13,289 nucleotides of DNA from contig JAPKAJ010000038.1 of the NCBI GenBank assembly GCA_028825345.1, positions 1 to 13,289 of the forward strand. The letters are read 5' to 3'. The notes under the pieces were generated by a model. That model worked only from the letters and a program-made list of their open reading frames with translations. It was not told the DNA's origin and ran no database searches. This document shows positions 6,621 through 13,289 of the stretch, piece by piece. Made by a program: the position numbers and the translations under genes. The stretch is from Arenicellales bacterium (lineage in GTDB: Bacteria > Pseudomonadota > Gammaproteobacteria > Arenicellales > UBA868). Each line of letters begins with the position of its first letter. Within the stretch, counting starts at the first letter, position 1.

Positions 6621-7508
6621 ATGAACACGCCCCCTGCTGACTACCTGACGACTCGTGAATTGGCAGAAATGCTTCGAATCAAGGAGCGAAAAGTATATGA
6701 CCTGGTCGCCAGCAACCGCGTACCCTGTACCCGGGCAACAGGCAAATTGTTGTTCTCCCGATCAGCCATCGAAGCCTGGCTGAGATCAAATGAGACAGGC
6801 CCAGAACGAGTTGAAAGCTCTGTCTCTCGACCAAACGTCGTTTTGGGCAGTCATGACCCTTTGCTGGAGTGGGCACTGAAAGAATCTGGTTGCGCAATGG
6901 CCAGTCACTTTGGTGGCAGCCTCGACGGCCTGGAACGTTTCGCTGATGCTAAAGGCACCGCCAGCGCCCTGCACCTGTTTGAGCCCAAAGGGAATACCTG
7001 GAACCTTGCCACGATCACCGCCCGCTTTTCTGGCCAGGCAGTGGTACTGATTGAATTTTGCTGGCGTGAACGCGGTCTGATTCTGCAACCCGGCCAAGAA
7101 GAAAACATTAGCTGCATCGCCGATCTGGCCGATTGCCGGGTCGTTGCCCGCCCGCCCGAGGCCGGTAGTCAGATTCTACTTAATCAGATGTTGGATAAAG
7201 CTGAAATTGACGTCAAGCAATTACAGTTCACAACAACGGTTCATAGCGAGACCGACGCTGCATCGGCAGTTCTGGAGGGTCTCGCTGATGCGGCATTGGG
7301 CTTGCGTGCGCTGGCTGAACGCTATCGCCTGGCCTTTGTCCCGATCATACGGGAGCGCTTTGACCTACTGATTGATCGACGCGCCTGCTTCGAACCCCCA
7401 TTGCAAAAACTGATCCACTTCTGTGGCTCACCAGCATTTTCCGATAAAGCAGCCAGCCTGTCTGGCTACGAGGTGCAAGGTTTCGGCACGGTACATTTCA
7501 ACGGCTGA
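6621..7508 (+). CDS. Transcriptional regulator: excisionase-type HTH plus PBP-like ligand domain
   Basis: A 295-residue one-component regulator. Residues 8-55 form an excisionase/MerR-like helix-turn-helix: YLTTRELAEMLRI, then KERKVYDLVASNRVPCTRAT, and a beta hairpin with FSRSAIEAWL. This is the DNA-binding unit common in small regulators. Residues 72-290 resemble the periplasmic-binding-protein-like domain found in molybdate-related regulators: PNVVLGSHDPLLEW at the start, DLADCRVVARPPEAGSQILL (126-145 of the domain) and a strand pattern ending with GYEVQGFGTVHFNG. There is no signal peptide, so this domain acts in the cytoplasm. It is convergent with tupA-tupB, so it likely controls tungstate or molybdate uptake by sensing the anion; that link is inferred from context. 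The ATG has only a weak ribosome binding site. I do not know an established symbol for it. Confidence 0.85.
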   Translation: MNTPPADYLTTRELAEMLRIKERKVYDLVASNRVPCTRATGKLLFSRSAIEAWLRSNETGPERVESSVSRPNVVLGSHDPLLEWALKESGCAMASHFGGSLDGLERFADAKGTASALHLFEPKGNTWNLATITARFSGQAVVLIEFCWRERGLILQPGQEENISCIADLADCRVVARPPEAGSQILLNQMLDKAEIDVKQLQFTTTVHSETDAASAVLEGLADAALGLRALAERYRLAFVPIIRERFDLLIDRRACFEPPLQKLIHFCGSPAFSDKAASLSGYEVQGFGTVHFNG

Positions 7509-7521
7509 ACTCCCGCCCCTA

Positions 7522-7551
7522 CCGATAGTAGCCCCACCGGGGTTTTATCGG
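7522..7551. terminator. Hairpin between the regulator and tupA, likely terminator
   Basis: CCGATA (7522-7527) pairs with TATCGG (7546-7551), and inside it CCCC (7532-7535) pairs with GGGG (7539-7542) around ACC. A run of four T follows the inner stem on the plus strand. It begins 13 bases after the regulator stop and overlaps the tupA stop codon, so it could end transcripts from both sides. The T-run is short and partly paired. Confidence 0.5.
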
Positions 7552-8375
7552 GCGTTAGGAAAAAACAATTGCTTACCATCCCGACGATAAGCGGCAATTG
7601 CCTGTTGCCCTTGGCCACCGATCATCCAATCGACAAACACTTGGCCTGCCTTCGCCTTTACCTGCGGATGCTTTAATGGATTAACCAAAATAATGCCGTA
7701 CTGATTTAATAGCAACGGGTCACCTTCAAACAGAATTTGAAATTCGTGCTTGTTCGCAAAACTAAGCCAGGTGGCGCGATCAGTGATCAAATAAGCATCC
7801 ATACCTACAGCCACGTTCAGGGTTGCGCCCATTCCAGAACCCGTCTCAAGGTACCAAGTACCACTGGCGGCGAAGGGCTCAATGGAGGCGAGGCGCCAGA
7901 GGGACAGTTCTTTTTTATGAGTGCCCGAGTCATCGCCGCGTGAGGCGAAAAGCGCCTCACTCGATGCTATTCTTGCCAAGGCATCAGTGGCGCTACTGGC
8001 GGCTAACAGGTCAGCCGGATCAGCTGGAGGACCAACAAATACAAAGTCGTTGTACATCAGGTCGAAACGCTCTACACCATAGCCATCCGTTACGAACTCC
8101 TCCTCCGCCGACTTCGCATGCACTAACAGGACATCAGCGTCGCCATTGACCGCATTACGGATTGCCTGGCCCGTCCCTACAGCCACCACATTGACTCGAA
8201 CCCCGCTATCCGCCTCGAACCGGGGGAGCAAATGATCGTACAGGCCAGAATTAGCGGTAGATGTCGTCGATTGGACAATAATGCTCGCTTGCTCTGCCAT
8301 GGCAATGACTGGCCATGCCAGAGCAAACCACAGGTGCCAGCAGGTGTAGCTCAATACTGTTAATACTGCCCTCAT
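7545..8375 (-). CDS. tupA: Tungstate (or molybdate) ABC transporter substrate-binding protein
   Basis: TupA is the periplasmic protein that captures tungstate for an ABC importer. With the start at 8375 it has 276 residues. Residues 1-27 (ending in VIAMA) form a signal peptide, cleavage likely after Ala27. The family motif STTSTANSGL (36-45) binds the oxyanion with its Ser and Thr residues. SRGDDSGTHKKELSLW (145-160), with its SGTHKKE core, and GSGMGATLNVA (179-189) are further TupA signatures. TupA motifs separate it from ModA, but tungstate versus molybdate preference cannot be settled by reading. The frame is open back to 8492, into tupB. I prefer ATG 8375, because AGAGG lies six bases before it and the signal peptide then has the usual length; ATG 8381 is possible. 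It follows tupB by 61 bp. Confidence 0.92.
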   Translation of the reverse strand: MRAVLTVLSYTCWHLWFALAWPVIAMAEQASIIVQSTTSTANSGLYDHLLPRFEADSGVRVNVVAVGTGQAIRNAVNGDADVLLVHAKSAEEEFVTDGYGVERFDLMYNDFVFVGPPADPADLLAASSATDALARIASSEALFASRGDDSGTHKKELSLWRLASIEPFAASGTWYLETGSGMGATLNVAVGMDAYLITDRATWLSFANKHEFQILFEGDPLLLNQYGIILVNPLKHPQVKAKAGQVFVDWMIGGQGQQAIAAYRRDGKQLFFPNAR

Positions 8376-8436
8376 CGGCATCCTCTGGCTAATCCAATAA
8401 CGCTGATCACAAAACCAGTTAATGCCGGCACCGCTA

Positions 8437-9156
8437 TCAACGAAAGACTGGCCGGCGTTGCTTCGCTGCATCGACCGGGCGGACCAAGGCAATCACTAAG
8501 TTAACCCCGAGCGCCAGCAACATCAGAACAACACCCAGAGCCAGGGCCAGCTCAAGATTGCCCTTGGAGGTCTCAAGCGCAATCGCTGTGGTCATTACCC
8601 GGGTTAGATGGTCAATATTCCCGCCAACCACCATGACGGCGCCGACCTCAGCGATGGCGCGGCCGAACCCAGCAAGACTGACTGTCGCCAGATTAAAACG
8701 CCCATCCCATAATAATGTGCGTAGCCGTCCCGGAGCGCTGATTGCGAGCGAGCTAAGATACTCGGCGTATTCACTATCCAACTGCTCGATGATTTCACGG
8801 GTCAAAGCGGTCACAAGGGGCGTGACTAAAACAGCCTGGGCGATGATCATCGCCCAAGGGGTATACAGAAGGTTAAAAACGCCCAAAGGCCCTGAGCGCG
8901 ACAATGCAAGATATACCAGCAGGCCGACAACCACCGGGGGTAACCCCATCAGGGCATTGCTAAACACGATTAGGGCGCCCCGGCCCCGAAAGTGGCTCAT
9001 CGCGATCGCTGCCCCTAAGGGCAAGCCAAGAACCAGCGAGATCACCACGGCCGTCAAACTGACCGCCAGCGATAACATCACGATCTCGACCAGATCAGGA
9101 TCAAAGCTCCCAATCATGACAAAAGCTAGCTGGAGAGAACTGTATATTTCCTGCAT
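8437..9156 (-). CDS. tupB: Tungstate ABC transporter permease
   Basis: TupB is the inner membrane channel of the tungstate importer. The 239 residues hold about five hydrophobic segments, for example 25-55, 61-86, 100-118, 157-178 and 203-225. The cytoplasmic coupling loop has EYAEYLSSLAISAPGRLRTLLW (130-150), the EAA-type motif that docks on the ATPase. GFGRAIAEVGAVMVVGGNI (163-181) is characteristic of TupB/ModB permeases. Start ATG 9156 agrees with family length. No Shine-Dalgarno is seen; the leader is AT-rich with a run of eight T on the minus strand nearby (A-rich on the other). It is the first gene of a tupB-tupA pair. The ATPase subunit, which usually lies next to tupA and tupB, is absent from the window. 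Confidence 0.92.
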   Translation of the reverse strand: MQEIYSSLQLAFVMIGSFDPDLVEIVMLSLAVSLTAVVISLVLGLPLGAAIAMSHFRGRGALIVFSNALMGLPPVVVGLLVYLALSRSGPLGVFNLLYTPWAMIIAQAVLVTPLVTALTREIIEQLDSEYAEYLSSLAISAPGRLRTLLWDGRFNLATVSLAGFGRAIAEVGAVMVVGGNIDHLTRVMTTAIALETSKGNLELALALGVVLMLLALGVNLVIALVRPVDAAKQRRPVFR

Positions 9157-9186
9157 ATTAATGTTTTTTTTACGCTAAATAGGCAG

Positions 9187-9215
9187 ATAATGGAATACAA
9201 CAGTAATTAAAGCAA
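9187..9215 (-). promoter_or_regulatory. Candidate promoter of tupB-tupA
   Basis: On the minus strand TTGCTT (9210-9215) and CATTAT (9187-9192) are 17 bp apart. They match the -35 at three and the -10 at four positions. It lies in an AT-rich stretch (about 9160-9240) that differs from the GC-rich surroundings. The heptamer CTAAATA (plus strand) occurs at 9175-9181 and 9216-9222, 41 bp apart, on either side of the promoter. This spacing suggests a pair of regulator sites. Confidence 0.35.
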
Positions 9216-9328
9216 CTAAATAACATACCAAAAGAGTTAGCTATTTTCACCTCGCCCCGACGGCGATCAGATCGAAGGCTCAGGAAATGCGCTACCCGAC
9301 GGCCGCGTGGTTTTCTGGGTCGTTCGGT

Positions 9329-9778
9329 TTACAGGTCAAGGGGCCGGATTGGCGCCACAATAGTTGTGGGGTCGGCCCGCCAGTCCACACTGGGATCATC
9401 GACGTATATCTCGATCTCATTACCATCGGGATCAAGCAGATAGAGACTCTGGGTTATCCCATGGTCGGAAGCACCCTTGATGGTTACGCCGGCATCAATC
9501 AGTTCGTCGCGCGCATCACGTAGGGACTGGATATTTTGACCGATACAAAAGCCGGCATGGTAAAAGCCCCGGCGTGGGCCCGGTATCGGGCCGGGGAGAC
9601 TGCCAACCTCGATCAGCAACAGTTCGTGATGGGTGCGCCCGCTGGTCAAAGCCGCTGCACAAAAAGTCGAGTCCGTGGCACGAATCTCGCTCATCCCGAG
9701 CAAGTCACGGTAAAAAGCCAGTGAACGCTTAAGACTTTCGACATAAAAAACCACATGTCCAAGATGGGCGACTCTCAT
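9329..9778 (-). CDS. VOC/glyoxalase-fold metalloprotein
   Basis: A 149-residue single-module protein of the vicinal oxygen chelate superfamily, which includes glyoxalase I, extradiol dioxygenases and antibiotic-resistance proteins. The two beta-alpha-beta-beta-beta halves are visible: HLGHVVFYVESLKRSLAFYRD (5-25) and FYHAGFCIG (72-80) onward to LLDPDGNEIEIYVDD (114-128). Likely metal ligands are His8, His74 and Glu123. The pattern is closer to catechol 2,3-dioxygenase-like members than to the glyoxalase I dimer. No substrate can be assigned. No signal peptide is seen, so the protein is cytoplasmic. It begins 20 bp after the rimO stop and probably shares its transcript. The ribosome binding site is weak. 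Confidence 0.88.
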   Translation of the reverse strand: MRVAHLGHVVFYVESLKRSLAFYRDLLGMSEIRATDSTFCAAALTSGRTHHELLLIEVGSLPGPIPGPRRGFYHAGFCIGQNIQSLRDARDELIDAGVTIKGASDHGITQSLYLLDPDGNEIEIYVDDPSVDWRADPTTIVAPIRPLDL

Positions 9779-9798
9779 GACCCGGTATCATCCAAAAG

Positions 9799-11115
9799 CT
9801 AAACCTCAATCAAACTTGCTGTGAGGTCATGCGTATCGCATGCGGTAATCTTAACTTTAACTAGATCACCCGCTTGTATCCCCGTTACGCCAGGCAGGTG
9901 GATTACGCCATCCACGTCTGGAGACTCGCTGGCGCTTCGACCAACTGCGCCCGCTTCGGTGACCTCATCAATCAACACCTTGCATTCACGGCCCACTCGC
10001 TGGCGTAGCCGGCTATGGGAAATCTCAGCCTGCACTTCCATTAACTCATCGAACCGGGCCTGGGCCAGCCCTGAATCCACCGGCTCCGGCAAATCATTAG
10101 CCCGGGCGCCAGTAACGGGTGAATAAATAAAACATCCGACTCGGTCGAGCTGTGCCTGGCGTAAAAAGTTCAAAAGCTCCTGAAAATCGATATCCGTTTC
10201 CCCGGGAAAGCCAACGATAAACGTGCTCCGGATTGCCAGCGACGGACAACGTTCGCGCCAGGCATGAACCCGCGCAAGATTGTCTTCTCCACTAGCCGGG
10301 CGTTTCATTAAGCGCAAAATCCTCGGGCTGGCATGCTGAAACGGTACATCAAGGTAAGGCAGGATAATGCCCGATGCCATCAACTCCACCAGTTCGTCCA
10401 CGTGAGGATAGGGATAAACATAATGCAGGCGAATCCAAACCCCGAGCTCCCCCAGAGCCTGGGCGAGATCGGTGATGTGCGGACGCAAGGCCCGCCCGGT
10501 CGCCAGATCTGCGCGACCACGTTGGTCCACACCATATGCGCTGGTGTCCTGCGAGACTACCAGCAGTTCGCGCACGCCGGCGTCAACCAGACTTTTGGCT
10601 TCGCCCAGAACGTCGCTGGGTGCTCGACTGGCCAGTCGACCACGCATTGTTGGAATGATGCAGAAAGTACACTTGTGATTGCAGCCCTCGGCAATCTTCA
10701 GGTAAGCATAATGACGTGGAGTCAACTTAACCCCGCCGGGCGGTAACAGATGATAAAAAGGCTCGTGCACCGGCGGAGCCTCAGCATGGACAGCAGCCAT
10801 AACTGCATCACAATCCTGTGGTCCGGTGATCGCCAGCAGATTTGGAAATTTCTTTTTCAGTAGGTCGGCTTTTACCCCAAGACAGCCAGTCACAATGACT
10901 CGGCCGTTCGCGCCCAGCGCTTGGGAAATCACGTCCAGTGATTCATCAACAGCAGACTCAATAAAACCACAGGTGTTCACTACAACGAGATCGGCATGCT
11001 CATAGTTAGCTGAAAAGCCATAGCCCTCGGCCTTCAACTGGGTCAGGATGCGCTCAGAATCTACCGTTGCTTTGGCACAGCCCAGGCTTACAAAACCCAC
11101 AGTTGGCGCATTCAT
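9799..11115 (-). CDS. rimO: Ribosomal protein S12 methylthiotransferase RimO
   Basis: RimO adds a methylthio group to an aspartate of ribosomal protein S12, using two iron-sulfur clusters and S-adenosylmethionine. The 438-residue length fits the family. The N-terminal domain carries SLGCAKATVDSE with Cys13, then Cys49 (VVNTCGFI) and Cys78 (VTGCLG), the ligands of the auxiliary cluster. The radical-SAM cluster is held by Cys145, Cys149 and Cys152 (CNHKCTFCIIP). YPYPHVDELVELM and YLDVPFQHAS are typical of RimO rather than MiaB. The C-terminus (about 370-438) is a TRAM domain, which binds nucleic acid or the ribosome. It starts 64 bases after the bipA stop and is followed closely by the VOC gene. 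No strong ribosome binding site is visible before ATG 11115. Confidence 0.96.
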   Translation of the reverse strand: MNAPTVGFVSLGCAKATVDSERILTQLKAEGYGFSANYEHADLVVVNTCGFIESAVDESLDVISQALGANGRVIVTGCLGVKADLLKKKFPNLLAITGPQDCDAVMAAVHAEAPPVHEPFYHLLPPGGVKLTPRHYAYLKIAEGCNHKCTFCIIPTMRGRLASRAPSDVLGEAKSLVDAGVRELLVVSQDTSAYGVDQRGRADLATGRALRPHITDLAQALGELGVWIRLHYVYPYPHVDELVELMASGIILPYLDVPFQHASPRILRLMKRPASGEDNLARVHAWRERCPSLAIRSTFIVGFPGETDIDFQELLNFLRQAQLDRVGCFIYSPVTGARANDLPEPVDSGLAQARFDELMEVQAEISHSRLRQRVGRECKVLIDEVTEAGAVGRSASESPDVDGVIHLPGVTGIQAGDLVKVKITACDTHDLTASLIEV

Positions 11116-11179
11116 CTGCCAGTGATCCTATCTACTTAAGCCAAGAAAATCTGAGCAAAACCTGCTAAGACAAAACCAG

Positions 11180-13006
11180 TCAGGCGGCCCGGCTGGCACG
11201 TTTTCTCTCGTGCTCTCGCAGCCATTTCTTGCGGATACGGATGGACTTGGGCGTAACCTCGACCAACTCATCTTCATTGATAAACTCCAAAGCATATTCC
11301 AAAGTCGTGGCAACCGGCGTGGTCAGCAGAATGTTCTCGTCAGTGCCAGCAGCGCGGATATTGGTTAACTGCTTGGCTTTCAGAGGGTTCACGACCAGGT
11401 CGTTGTCGCGGGAGTGGATGCCGATCACCATACCCTCGTATACCTCGGTCCCGTGGCCAATAAACAGCCGCCCTCTTTCCTGAAGGTTGAATAACGCATA
11501 GGCAAGCGCCTTGCCCTTAGACATCGATACCAGTACACCGTTGTTGCGTTCACCGAGGTTGCCCTGAATTCTGGGCGCGTAGTGATCAAAGGCATGGTAC
11601 ATCAGGCCCGTGCCTGAACTGACCGTCAAAAATTCCGAGCGAAAGCCAATCAGCCCGCGGCTTGGCACAAAGTAGTCGATCCGCACTCGGCCACGCCCGT
11701 CGGGAACAATATCACGCAGTTCGGCGCGGCGTTCTCCAAGGCGCTCCATGACCCGACCCTGGTAATCCTCCTCGACATCCACCGCGAGGGTTTCAAAAGG
11801 TTCGTGCACTTCGCCCTCTTCCTCACGCATGATCACCTCAGGACGCGAGATGGCAAGCTCGTATCCCTCGCGGCGCATGTTTTCTATCAGAATCGATAAG
11901 TGCAATTCACCCCGGCCGGAAACCCGGAACTTGTCAAGGTCCTCCATGGGTTCTACCTGCAAAGCGACGTTGTGAATCAACTCCCGCTCAAGACGGTCCT
12001 TGAGATTTCGACTGGTGACAAACTTGCCCTCGCGGCCAGCGAAAGGCGAGTCATTCACCTGAAATGTCATGCTGAGCGTTGGCCGGTCCACGCTCAACGC
12101 GGGCAGCGGTTCAACCATATTCGGGTCACACAGTGTGTCTGAGATACTCAGTGGATCAAGGCCGGTGACGGCAATGATATCGCCCGCCAGTGCGTTTTCA
12201 GACTCTACTCTCTCAAGCCCTTGAAAACTCAGAATCTGTAATACCCGCCCCTTACGAATATCCCCATCGGGTCCGGAGACAGATACAGCGCCGTTACGAA
12301 AGATCTGGCCACGCTGGATGCGTCCGATACCAATCACTCCTACGTAGGGGGAATAATCCAGAGCACTTATCTGCATCTGGAAGGGACCGTCGGAGCTCAC
12401 CGGAGGGACTGGGACATGCGTCACAATGGCCTCGAACAAGACCTGCATATCATCGGCCGTGCCCGGATCAGGCTCTTTTGCTGCCCAACCCTGTAGTGCC
12501 GAGGCATAAATCACCGGAAAGTCGAGTTGCTCATCCGATGCGCCCAGCCTATCGAACAGCTCAAATGTCTGATCTACCGCCCAGTCAGAACGGCTGCCTG
12601 GGCGATCAACCTTATTGATCACAACAATCGGGCAAAGCCCGTGACTCAGGGCTTTCTGGGTAACAAAGCGTGTCTGCGGCATGGGGCCCTCTACTGCATC
12701 GACCAACAGTAATACCGAATCGACCATCGATAATACGCGCTCGACCTCGCCACCAAAATCGGCATGGCCTGGAGTATCCACAATATTGATACGCCACTTC
12801 TGCCAGGTGATGGCTGTATTTTTCGCCAGGATAGTGATGCCCCGCTCGCGTTCGAGCTCGTTTGAATCCATCACCCGATCAGTCATCTCACCGTGCGAGA
12901 CCAAAGTGCCCGACTGGCGAAGCAGTTGATCTACCAGCGTGGTCTTGCCATGGTCAACATGGGCAATGATGGCAATATTACGCAAGGTATCAATCGAAGG
13001 GTGCAT
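11180..13006 (-). CDS. bipA: Translational GTPase BipA/TypA
   Basis: BipA (TypA) is a ribosome-associated GTPase of the EF-G-like family, linked to large-subunit assembly and growth at low temperature or under stress. The product has 608 residues, as in other BipA proteins. GTPase motifs: G1 HVDHGKTT (16-23), the switch region with RGIT (55-58), G3 DTPGHADFGGEVERV (77-91) and G4 NKVD (131-134). A BipA-specific C-terminus (ending in RKKWLREHERKRASRAA) follows the beta barrel and the VSMSKGKALAYALFNLQERG region. The frame is open for 50 codons beyond 13006. I choose ATG 13006 because the G1 motif then lies at the usual place and an AGGA lies nine bases before. Its promoter and a dyad lie just upstream. 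Confidence 0.97.
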   Translation of the reverse strand: MHPSIDTLRNIAIIAHVDHGKTTLVDQLLRQSGTLVSHGEMTDRVMDSNELERERGITILAKNTAITWQKWRINIVDTPGHADFGGEVERVLSMVDSVLLLVDAVEGPMPQTRFVTQKALSHGLCPIVVINKVDRPGSRSDWAVDQTFELFDRLGASDEQLDFPVIYASALQGWAAKEPDPGTADDMQVLFEAIVTHVPVPPVSSDGPFQMQISALDYSPYVGVIGIGRIQRGQIFRNGAVSVSGPDGDIRKGRVLQILSFQGLERVESENALAGDIIAVTGLDPLSISDTLCDPNMVEPLPALSVDRPTLSMTFQVNDSPFAGREGKFVTSRNLKDRLERELIHNVALQVEPMEDLDKFRVSGRGELHLSILIENMRREGYELAISRPEVIMREEEGEVHEPFETLAVDVEEDYQGRVMERLGERRAELRDIVPDGRGRVRIDYFVPSRGLIGFRSEFLTVSSGTGLMYHAFDHYAPRIQGNLGERNNGVLVSMSKGKALAYALFNLQERGRLFIGHGTEVYEGMVIGIHSRDNDLVVNPLKAKQLTNIRAAGTDENILLTTPVATTLEYALEFINEDELVEVTPKSIRIRKKWLREHERKRASRAA

Positions 13007-13028
13007 CTGGATTTTTCCTGAAGAAATA

Positions 13029-13044
13029 CGCACCGATCGGTGCG
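13029..13044. promoter_or_regulatory. Perfect 16-bp dyad in the bipA leader
   Basis: CGCACCGATCGGTGCG is a perfect palindrome with 8-bp arms and no spacer. It lies between the putative bipA -10 (13052-13057) and the ATG, so it covers the predicted transcription start. It could be an operator for a dimeric regulator. A hairpin with the two centre bases forming the loop is also possible in the mRNA. No regulator can be named. Confidence 0.55.
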
Positions 13045-13051
13045 GTGGCGC

Positions 13052-13080
13052 ATTATAGAGGGGCGACCGCCTCATGTCGC
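13052..13080 (-). promoter_or_regulatory. Candidate sigma70 promoter of bipA
   Basis: On the minus strand GCGACA (13075-13080) and TATAAT (13052-13057) are separated by 17 bp. The -10 is perfect and the -35 matches four of six. It lies 45 bases before the bipA ATG at 13006. This is the best promoter match in the window. Confidence 0.6.
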
Positions 13081-13258
13081 TATCCGCTGGATTGACCAGC
13101 GGGTGATTCATACGATCACAGCGATAACGGATACCCAAGGGCATTCCATGCCTCAAACCAGGATTCTGAGATAAACAATCGGCGACCGCTGACGGTAGCG
13201 CCTTTCTTTCTTGGATAGACTCTGTACTATCGCCCGTTTGCGCAAGGAGTCTTTCGCC

Positions 13259-13289
13259 ATGATTGTACGACTGAATAATCTTGGCTCAG
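13259..13289 (+). CDS. Start of an unidentified gene (partial)
   Basis: An ATG at 13259-13261 opens a frame of ten codons, MIVRLNNLGS, that runs off the right edge. AAGGAG at 13244-13249 lies nine bases upstream, a strong ribosome binding site, so a real start is likely. The product cannot be recognised from ten residues. It is divergent from bipA, with about 250 bp between. Confidence 0.5.
   Translation, partial: MIVRLNNLGS

Noticed and set aside
8558..9178. A 206-codon plus-strand frame opposite tupB
   Set aside because: It mirrors the TupB membrane-protein coding strand; the product is rich in Arg, Thr and Pro without any recognisable domain.
9241..9328. Terminator after the VOC gene
   Set aside because: Short palindromes such as CGATCAGATCG occur, but no stem with a following T-run is seen on the minus strand.
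12190..12618. A 142-codon plus-strand frame within bipA
   Set aside because: It is antisense to conserved BipA sequence and the product resembles no known protein.

Overview
The window looks like chromosomal DNA from a gammaproteobacterium of moderate to high GC. The gene set points there: TtcA with its three conserved cysteines, peptide release factor 3 (RF3), BipA/TypA, RimO, a periplasmic cytochrome c5-type protein and an AsmA-family protein. The genus cannot be named from the sequence. I see no tRNA, rRNA, CRISPR array, integrase or complete insertion sequence.

Layout, left to right. (1) Positions 1-650 (-) hold the N-terminal part of an AsmA-like envelope protein that runs off the left edge. 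(2) Divergently, 806-3755 (+) is a tight three-gene operon: ttcA (tRNA 2-thiocytidine synthesis), an M18 aspartyl aminopeptidase starting at TTG inside the ttcA stop, and a CbbY-like HAD phosphatase starting at GTG inside the peptidase stop. (3) A strong hairpin near 3800 separates this operon from a convergent small periplasmic cytochrome c (3872-4186, -). (4) About 390 bp without a convincing gene, then prfC (RF3) on the minus strand (4580-6157). (5) About 460 bp without a secure gene, holding a perfect TATAAT upstream of prfC, a near-perfect long inverted repeat and a doubtful 54-aa reading frame. (6) A tungstate (or molybdate) uptake locus, 6621-9156: a regulator with an excisionase-type helix-turn-helix joined to a periplasmic-binding-protein-like domain (+), convergent with tupA and tupB (-). 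The ATPase tupC is not in the window. (7) A minus-strand run of bipA, rimO and a VOC/glyoxalase-fold protein (13006 down to 9329). bipA has a good sigma70-like promoter and a perfect 16-bp dyad in its leader. (8) At the right edge the first ten codons of another plus-strand gene, with a good ribosome binding site.

Functional picture. Four genes serve translation or tRNA/ribosome modification (ttcA, prfC, rimO, bipA), and two of these use iron-sulfur chemistry (ttcA, rimO). The accessory part is the oxyanion uptake locus, where the regulator probably senses the same anion that TupA binds. The most interesting points are the ATPase-less tupBA pair with its unusual regulator, the inverted repeat just upstream of that regulator, and the dyad in the bipA leader. 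I did not find clear evidence of a wholly new multi-gene system.
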